A stretch of 64,000 bases of DNA from DASQDN01 sp963825845 (GTDB lineage Bacteria; Acidobacteriota; Terriglobia; Bryobacterales; Bryobacteraceae), in the NCBI GenBank assembly GCA_963825845.1, contig CAWGVL010000042.1, forward strand, positions 70,242 to 134,241, in the 5' to 3' direction. The notes beneath the pieces are model-generated. The model was not told the origin of the DNA. It was given only the letters and a program-made list of their open reading frames with translations, and did no database searches. Position numbers and translations under genes: made by a program. Positions 57,789 to 64,000 of the stretch are shown here, piece by piece (within the stretch, counting starts at the first letter, position 1; each line of letters opens with the position of its first letter).

Positions 57789-58886
57789 TTACCGTGCGCC
57801 CAGGTTTTCGTACCATCGCAGGTTCTGTGTGGCGGAGCCGATGCATGCCACGTCGATGCGCTTGTCTCCGTTCAGATCGAGAGCGGTGCATGCCGCGGCG
57901 GCCATGTCGCCTTCATCCAGAGGTCGCCGCTTCCATCCAGAACCTTCCGACTCGTAGATGTACACACCTCGAGGACCCCCGCGACATCCCGCGATGATTT
58001 CATCCTTGCCGTCGCCGTTCAAGTCGGCGGTAACGATCGTATGCCCATCTACCAGCGTTGTATCGATCACGTTGCGGTGTTTGCCTGTATAGACTGCGAC
58101 GATGTTGCCGTGCCACGGCTCGATGGCTGCCATGAAACGTGTCTTTTTCAGCGTGCCGACGGCGATATCGCTCGAACCACTTTTCGGCCACGGATCGGGC
58201 GATCCCTTGCTCAACTCCTCGCGTTTCCATTTTCGCGACCATTCGTGCGCATGAATCCCCACGAAACTCGCCGTCAAAACGTCGTCGCGTTTATCGCCGT
58301 TCCAGTCGGTGACAAGGATTCCATGTACGACGCCGCGATTCTCTGTCGGAATCTCCTGCCGTTTCCAGTCCTTCGGGTCGTAATAGTACAACCCGGTCTG
58401 CCCCTCGTAGCCTGGCGGCTCAGCAGTGGGCGCAGTCAGCACCGCGTTTATGAGCACCTTCTTGCCGTTGCCGAACAGATCGGCCCAGCGGAGCCGGTGC
58501 GAAGTCGGGATGCGGTCAATTTCCTTGGCTACCCAGTTTCCGCCTTCAAAGCGAAGAATCGATAAAACTCCAAGGCTGTTCTTCGCGACATTGGCGAACT
58601 CGTATGCCAGGGCGATCTCGGGAATTCCGTCTCCATCCACGTCCTCAGCTGCGGCATTGATCATTCGCGAGAACGGACCAGCGATGACGTGACGCTCCCA
58701 CGTCGGGTTCTCGTACCAAACGAGCTCGGGCATCCCGCTTGCGAGCGCGATCAGATCGGGTTTCCCATCGCGGTTCATGTCATACGGAACGACCTGGTAG
58801 CCGCCTCTCAATCCAGTCGCGATGGTATGTTCGCGAAACTCCTGAGCGAGTGCCGGAATCGTAAATAGCAGAAGAAAGATCAGCAA
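57789..58886 (-). CDS. Secreted FG-GAP/VCBS repeat protein
   Basis: 365 residues with a short signal peptide (MLIFLLLFTIPALAQ) and FG-GAP/VCBS beta-propeller repeats with calcium-type loops: YDMNRDGKPDLIALAS, EDVDGDGIPEIALAYE, TDWNGDKRDDVLTASF, ADLNGDGKDEIIAGCRG, LDLNGDKRIDVACIGS. The extracellular propeller probably binds protein or glycan. Nine bases upstream of the GT2 gene on the same strand, so co-transcribed with the glycan cluster. Divergent from the ABC transporter with only 17 bases between, so promoters must lie inside coding sequence or overlap. Confidence 0.85.
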   Translation of the reverse strand: MLIFLLLFTIPALAQEFREHTIATGLRGGYQVVPYDMNRDGKPDLIALASGMPELVWYENPTWERHVIAGPFSRMINAAAEDVDGDGIPEIALAYEFANVAKNSLGVLSILRFEGGNWVAKEIDRIPTSHRLRWADLFGNGKKVLINAVLTAPTAEPPGYEGQTGLYYYDPKDWKRQEIPTENRGVVHGILVTDWNGDKRDDVLTASFVGIHAHEWSRKWKREELSKGSPDPWPKSGSSDIAVGTLKKTRFMAAIEPWHGNIVAVYTGKHRNVIDTTLVDGHTIVTADLNGDGKDEIIAGCRGGPRGVYIYESEGSGWKRRPLDEGDMAAAACTALDLNGDKRIDVACIGSATQNLRWYENLGAR

Positions 58887-58903
58887 GGAAGGAGAATATC
58901 ATT

Positions 58904-60733
58904 ATGCATCCGCCCATGCCGAAGAAACCCAGCCCATCCGGTTGGCGTGAGCGGATGTCGGCGCTTCGAAACGTGCCGCCTCTCCTCAGGATGGTTTGGG
59001 AGACGAGCCCGTCCCTCAGCCTCGCGGTAATCACACTTCGATTCATCTCAGCACTGCTTCCGGTCGCAATGCTCTGGATTTCCAAGCTCATTGTTGACCA
59101 GGTCGTGGCCGCCGTATCCGGCCGTTCCGTGGTGATGAGCAACATCTGGTGGCTTCTTGGCGCTGAAATCGCGCTCGCCGTGCTCGGTGACGCGCTGTCT
59201 CGCGCGACAGCGCTGTGCGATAGTCTCCTCGGCGATCGCTTCACGAATCACGTCAGCCTCCGGCTGATGGCGCATGCGACAGAACTCGACCTGGTCTCCT
59301 TCGAGGATCCCGTATTTTACGACAAGATGGAGCGCGCACGCCGGCAGACCACGAGCCGCCTTGGTATGTTGGCGAGCCTTGCGTCGATGAGCCAGCAAAT
59401 CATCACTCTGCTATCGCTGTCCGTCGGTATCGTTGCATTTTCACCTTGGCTGCTATTGCTGCTTGTCGCTGCCGTCGTGCCGCCGTTCCTGGGCGAGACG
59501 CGATTCGCAATGCTGGCCTATTCTCTGCTGTATCAGTGGACACCCGAGCGGCGCGAACTCGACTACCTCCGCATGCTCGGCGCGAGCAACGCCAGCGCAA
59601 AAGAGGTCAAGATCTTCGGCCTGGGTGAGCACCTGACCGAGCGCGCGCGAACCCTGTTCGATCGTTTTTACAGCGATAATCGGGGGCTCGCGGTTAAACG
59701 CGCGATCACCGGTACGCTGTTGAACCTGCTTCCCACTGCCGGCTACTACGGCGCGTATGCGTACATCATTTACCGGGCTCTCACCCATACGCTCACCGTA
59801 GGTGATCTCACTTTTCTCACAGCGGCGTTCGCCAGATCGAGGGGACTGATCGAGCAGATCTTCGCCAGCTTCTCGGGCATCGCCGAGCAAGCGCTGTTCA
59901 TCGAAGATTTGTTTGACTTCTTCCGCACGAAGCCCTCGATCGCCTCTAAGCCGAATGCTCTCCCGGCGCCGAGGCCAGTTCGCAGCGGATACGAGTTTCG
60001 CGATGTCTCGTTTGCCTATGCCGGCTCGGATAAGCTCGTGCTCGATCGAATCAGCTTCCGGATCGATGCCGGCGAGCGTATCGCGCTCGTGGGTGAAAAC
60101 GGGGCGGGGAAGACGACGCTCGTGAAACTTCTCGCACGTTTGTACGACCCCACCGGAGGCTCTATTCTTCTCGACGGAGTCGATTTGCGAGACTACAATG
60201 TCGACGACCTGCGCAGGGAAGTGGGTGTCATCTTCCAGGATTACATGCGGTATGACATGCGCGTTCTGGAGAACATCGGCTTCGGGCGAATTGAAGCGTT
60301 GAAAGACGACGATAGGGTAAGGCAGGCAGCGTCGAAAGCGTACGCGGATACAGTCGTGAACTCATTGCCATCGGGCTATGAACAGATGCTTGGGCGAAGA
60401 TTCGAGGGCGGCGTCGACCTGTCCGGAGGCCAATGGCAGAAGATTGCCCTCGCCCGTGCATATATGCGGGATGCACAGGTGTTGATCCTCGACGAGCCAA
60501 CCGCGACGCTGGACGCTCGAGCCGAGTACGAGGTTTTCCTTCGCTTCGCTGAGTTGACGCGCGGCCGAATGGCCGTACTTATCTCGCACCGATTTTCGAC
60601 GGTGCGCATGGCCGACCGGATTCTGGTTCTCGAACATGGCCGAATTCTCGAGCAGGGCTCGCATGAACAGCTGTTGGCCCTGGGCGGACGATACTCCGAG
60701 TTATTCGAGTTGCAGGCTGCCGGTTACCGGTAG
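58904..60733 (+). CDS. ABC transporter, fused permease and ATPase (exporter type)
   Basis: 609-residue half transporter. The N-terminal 330 residues form the six-helix permease (LAVITLRFISALLPVAMLWI, IITLLSLSVGIVAFSPWLLL, AYAYIIYRALTHTLTVGDLT). The ATPase has Walker A GENGAGKTT (about 396-404), Q-loop VIFQDYMRYD, signature LSGGQ (about 506-510), Walker B VLILDEPTATLDA and the H-loop LISHRFSTV. Such MsbA-like exporters move lipids, peptides or drugs; substrate unknown. It would work as a homodimer or with a partner elsewhere. Intact. Confidence 0.92.
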   Translation: MHPPMPKKPSPSGWRERMSALRNVPPLLRMVWETSPSLSLAVITLRFISALLPVAMLWISKLIVDQVVAAVSGRSVVMSNIWWLLGAEIALAVLGDALSRATALCDSLLGDRFTNHVSLRLMAHATELDLVSFEDPVFYDKMERARRQTTSRLGMLASLASMSQQIITLLSLSVGIVAFSPWLLLLLVAAVVPPFLGETRFAMLAYSLLYQWTPERRELDYLRMLGASNASAKEVKIFGLGEHLTERARTLFDRFYSDNRGLAVKRAITGTLLNLLPTAGYYGAYAYIIYRALTHTLTVGDLTFLTAAFARSRGLIEQIFASFSGIAEQALFIEDLFDFFRTKPSIASKPNALPAPRPVRSGYEFRDVSFAYAGSDKLVLDRISFRIDAGERIALVGENGAGKTTLVKLLARLYDPTGGSILLDGVDLRDYNVDDLRREVGVIFQDYMRYDMRVLENIGFGRIEALKDDDRVRQAASKAYADTVVNSLPSGYEQMLGRRFEGGVDLSGGQWQKIALARAYMRDAQVLILDEPTATLDARAEYEVFLRFAELTRGRMAVLISHRFSTVRMADRILVLEHGRILEQGSHEQLLALGGRYSELFELQAAGYR

Positions 60734-60866
60734 GCCAGACTAGGCCGAGGCGTGCCAGTGACACGGTTCACTGCCGTTGCGATCGACACTGCCTCCGATA
60801 AGAATGCGGGTGCGAGCGCCAGTGGCCAGCACCAGTCGCATGCGACTTTGGATCTCGCTCCGGCTT

Positions 60867-61167
60867 GACCGTGCGGCGCGCCGTATTCGGGCAAGAGAGG
60901 CCAATCCCACTGGCGTTGGTGTGGTCACATCGCGATCGGACTAGGGAACGTCGATGAGGCGGTGTTGAAACGCATGGCGAACGATCGAGCAGCCGGATCT
61001 ATCAGGATGATCACGAACTCCCGGACGGGATGTTCATTTACGCGAACAACGCAGCCGAAATGGCCGAGGCGCTTCGGTGTATTGCGAGCGAGGTACTGCG
61101 TCTCTCCCGTTCACCGAACAGTGAAAAACAAAAGCCTTCACTTCCGCTTGGTATCAAGGAAGTATGA
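60867..61167 (+). pseudogene. VWA-domain (Tad-pilus type) protein, C-terminal remnant
   Basis: Across two one-base shifts it reads DRAARRIRAREANPTGVGVV, then HIAIGLGNVDEAVLKRMAND and IYQDDHELPDGMFIYANNAA, EMAEALRCIASEVLRLSR, ending in a stop at 61167. The I-G-L-G-x-V-D-E...L-K-R-M-A-N-D and A-x-x-x-x-x-A-L-x-x-I-A-S-E-x-x-R-L patterns are those of the C-terminal end of TadG-like VWA pilus proteins. The rest of the gene is absent. The stop overlaps the ATG of the DUF481 gene (ATGA), suggesting they were once an operon. Confidence 0.55.
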
Positions 61168-62228
61168 AACGGAAGTGGAGGTTTTTGTTTGGACTTATTT
61201 ATTCAGTAATATGCCCGCTGTACGGTGACCAGATCGCGCTTCAGAACGGAGATCGCATCACCGGCACTATTGTGAAAAAGGACGCGAAGACCCTTACGTT
61301 CGAGAGCGATGTTTTCGGAACTGTCAAATTGCCCTGGAGCAAGGTGCAGGGCCTTACGACGGAGAAGCCCGTGTTCGTGGAACTGCCGGATAAGCAGACT
61401 GTCATGGGGACTCTTGAATCGAAAGGGAATGCTGTTGAGCTGGCGACATCTACCGACGTTCGCGAAACGACACTGTCTGATCTGGTCGCGATTCGAAACA
61501 ACGAGGAACAGGAGGACTACGAACGTCTGCAAGACCCTTCATGGGCGCAATTATGGGCCGGAACAGTGTCGCTTGGATGGGCCGGCGCCCGTGGAAACGC
61601 GAAGGCGCTGACCTTCACCGGAGGCCTGAATGCCGAACGCGTGACCGGGGCCGACAAGACAACCGCTACGTTCAAAATGATAAGAGCGGCTGCGGTGGTT
61701 GACGGTATTTCAGCCACAACGGCGCAAGCCGTGCGCGGAGGCTGGGGATACAACCGCAACATTGCTGCCCGATTCGTTTGGAATTCCTTCAACGATTACG
61801 AATACGACCGTTTTCAGAACCTGGACCTTCGATTCGTCCTCGGAGGTGGTTTGGGATACGTCGCGTGGAAACACGAGCGTGGCCGTCTGGATCTCCAGGC
61901 AGGAGGCGCTTATGACCGAGAATCATTCTCGGCAAGCGAGACGCAGGGCGCGTTCATGCGGGACTCGGGAGAAACCTATGTAGGCAACGAGTTTACGCTG
62001 AAGCTCTCTGCGGTCACCTCCATGTATCAGAACTCGCGGTTTTTCTCGAACTTGACGCGTGCGGGGGAGTATCGATTCAACGGCGATTTCGGAGCCGATA
62101 CGAAACTGACACGCTGGCTTACCTGGAACATTTCCATCAGCGACCGGTATCTGAGTAATCCCGTGCCCGGACGAAAGAATCACGACTTTCTCTACACCAC
62201 GGGCATCGGTGTAGCGTTCTCGCGGTGA
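61164..62228 (+). CDS. DUF481 outer-membrane beta-barrel protein
   Basis: 354 residues with a signal peptide (FLFGLIYSVICPLYG). An N-terminal SH3-like strand domain follows (QIALQNGDRITGTIVKKDAK, TLTFESDVFGTVKLPWSKVQ), then the DUF481 barrel: LWAGTVSLGWAGARGNAKAL, ERVTGADKTTATFKMIRAAA, WGYNRNIAARFVWNSFNDYE, LRFVLGGGLGYVAWKHERGR, GNEFTLKLSAVTSMYQN, ending in TTGIGVAFSR. YdiY/DUF481-type barrels sit in the outer membrane; function unknown. Intact. Confidence 0.85.
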   Translation: MKRKWRFLFGLIYSVICPLYGDQIALQNGDRITGTIVKKDAKTLTFESDVFGTVKLPWSKVQGLTTEKPVFVELPDKQTVMGTLESKGNAVELATSTDVRETTLSDLVAIRNNEEQEDYERLQDPSWAQLWAGTVSLGWAGARGNAKALTFTGGLNAERVTGADKTTATFKMIRAAAVVDGISATTAQAVRGGWGYNRNIAARFVWNSFNDYEYDRFQNLDLRFVLGGGLGYVAWKHERGRLDLQAGGAYDRESFSASETQGAFMRDSGETYVGNEFTLKLSAVTSMYQNSRFFSNLTRAGEYRFNGDFGADTKLTRWLTWNISISDRYLSNPVPGRKNHDFLYTTGIGVAFSR

Positions 62229-62242
62229 TTGATAGCGGCCGC

Positions 62243-64000
62243 CTAATCCCCGGCGGCCGCTACTTCTACATCGTCACTGGCAGTAAAGTACGCACAGTCG
62301 GGATGGTGGAATACCAGCGCGCTGACGCTCGCTTCGGGCTCCATCATCATGCCCTCGGTTAGCTGCACGCCGATGTCGTCGGGATTGATCAGCTTCCAGA
62401 TACCCTGCTGATCATCCAGGTTCGGACACGCAGGATACCCGAAGCTGTAGCGCTTACCTCGATAGCGGGACGTGAACCGCTCTTGCATCGACAGACTTCG
62501 GGGATCGGGGAACCCCCAATCTTCGCGCAATCGCCGGTGAACGTACTCCGCACACCCTTCCGCGGTCTCGATCCAAGCGCCTGGATCGCATGCGCCTTGA
62601 AGAACTCGCCGGCCGCCTTTGCCGCTTCGGATCTTGCCCGCACATTTTCGCCGGCAGTGACCACAAAGAGAGCGATATGGTCGCGATGCCCATTGGCAGG
62701 CTCGAGCACATAGTCGCTCAGGCAGAGACCATCCCGTCGAGGCTGCCGTCCGAAATGGAACGTGTGCAAAGGCTCCTTTGCGCCAGGCTCGAACAGGTGA
62801 ATCGAGTTGCCGTCGCGTTCAGCCTCGAAGAACTGCCACACCGCGCGGACCTTCATCCATGTCAGGGCATCCTCCTTCACGGCTTCCATCGCGTTGTGCA
62901 GGTCCAGGGCCTTCTCTTCGCGTTGCAGCAACTGCTTCTCGAAATTCCCCTTGTAGCCCATGTGGCGACCATAAAGCATGTAGGGGTTGATGTAACTCCA
63001 GACCTCCTGCAACTGCGGCAATGCTCTGACGCGGCGGTCCAGATAAGCAACCGAAGGTATGGGGATATCCGTACGAACCTTGCCGCTGCGAGTTGTGCCG
63101 GCGTCGATCTTTTCTCCCATATCGCGCTCGGGGATCGGGGCAAAATCCGAGAACGTCGCGCTCGCAAGCCGGTCGTCGCGCGTCGCCGGATCCATGATTT
63201 CGTTCATGATGCGGAGGCCGGTCATCGCGTCCTTGGCGTAGAAAGTCGGCGCGGTATAGGAGGGCGCAATCTTGCCGGTCGTGTACTTCTCGGAAAGCGC
63301 TGCCCCGCCGACGAGCAATGGCACCTTCACGCCGGCATCTTTCAGATCGTTCGCCGTGACCACCATTTGTTGCGCCGATTTCACGAGCAGTCCCGAAAGA
63401 CCGATGGCATCCGGTTTGTGCTCGCGATATGCCTTAATAAGCTCCTCGGGAGGAACCTTGATGCCGAGATTCACAACCTCATACCCGTTGTTGTTGAGGA
63501 TGATTTCCACGAGGTTCTTGCCGATATCGTGCACATCGCCTTTGACCGTAGCCAGGATAATGCGAGCACGAGCCACAGTGTCGGCTTTCTCCATGAACTG
63601 CTCGAGGTGATTGACGGCCGCCTTCATGGCTTCGGCCGACTGCAGCACTTCCGCCACGATCAGCTCGTTATTGTTGAATAAACGCCCGACTTCCGCCATT
63701 CCCGCCATGAGGGGGCCGTTAATGATGTCTAAAGGCGTCATGCCTTCGGACCGCTTGGCTTCCAGGTCTTCGACGAGGCCGTCTTTCGAGCCTTCGATGA
63801 TGTAGTTGGCCAACCGCTCATCCAGAGACAGTTGCGCCTTAGGCGCCTTCACCTTTCCAGTACGCCCGCGGAAGTGTTCCGCGATCGCGGCGATATGGAA
63901 CTGATTGACCGCGGCTTTCTGCTCACGCGACTGCTCGCGCCAATCCTGCGGAGCCGACCGCAATTCCTGGGCGTTCGGATGATCATCGGGAACGCTTACC
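62243..64000 (-). CDS. metH: Cobalamin-dependent methionine synthase, 3' part, one frameshift
   Basis: C-terminal 585 residues; the gene continues past the window edge, so the homocysteine and folate modules are not seen. Visible are the B12 cap domain (LANYIIEGSKDGLVEDLEAK, TPLDIINGPLMAGMAEVGRL), the Rossmann B12 domain with the ligand His in VKGDVHDIGKNLVEII and SGLLVKSAQQM, and the reactivation domain (WSYINPYMLYGRHMGYKGNF, FPDPRSLSMQERF, RYSFGYPACPN, MMMEPEASVSALVFHH). A one-base shift near 62585 separates the last 110 residues. It transfers methyl groups from methyl-folate to homocysteine via cobalamin. Confidence 0.93.

Overview
The window looks like a chromosomal stretch of a soil Acidobacteriota, most likely of the Bryobacterales/Solibacter type. 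This is inferred from the gene families, not from a marker gene: a carboxypeptidase-like-domain TonB receptor, a DUF1080 protein, PQQ and VCBS propeller proteins, an ankyrin protein with a KHQAKDLLKQFRAG-like start, and long secreted RHS proteins preceded by a small secreted partner. GC content is moderately high. There is no rRNA, CRISPR array or intact insertion sequence.

Layout. 1-5 kb: small enzymes and secreted proteins (pirin end, YbaK deacylase, DoxX, DUF1330-like, ASCH, beta-helix, PQQ propeller with EF hands). 5-14 kb: ankyrin protein, DUF4397, DUF378, a TonB receptor, a cupin, and several gene fragments, including two complementary halves of one response-regulator receiver domain 6.6 kb apart. 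14-19 kb: an SGNH-like protein, a GC-rich TetR/membrane-protein block with two palindromic operators, YjbR and an esterase. 19-24 kb: an ECF sigma factor divergent from a DoxX/di-haem cytochrome operon with a matched pair of promoters, and two envelope proteins. 24-31 kb: hydrolases, cupin, DUF5335, an M15-like peptidase, a sugar isomerase, an integrase remnant and tRNA-Ser(GCU).

31-46 kb is the most distinctive region: three tandem RHS modules on the minus strand that share a nearly identical core and end in different C-terminal tips. Only the first-transcribed module (40.1-45.7 kb) has a secretion signal. The second (34.7-39.6 kb) is an orphan, and the third (31.3-33.7 kb) is a decayed core joined to an HExxH tip. 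Two tips are each followed by an overlapping small gene that may encode an immunity protein.

46.8-52.9 kb holds a lysine riboswitch followed by a tightly packed lysine/diaminopimelate operon (M20 deacylase, asd, lysC, dapB, dapA, dapD). 52.9-58.9 kb is a minus-strand surface-glycan cluster (GT4, TMTC-like TPR protein, DUF2304, two GT2, VCBS protein). 58.9-64 kb has an ABC exporter, a VWA remnant, a DUF481 beta-barrel and the 3' end of metH.

Many genes that should be essential or conserved (asd, lysC, dapB, metH, GT4, dienelactone hydrolase) are broken by single-base shifts. The simplest reading is residual insertion/deletion error in the sequence rather than pseudogenisation, so frameshifted genes are reported over their full reconstructed span.
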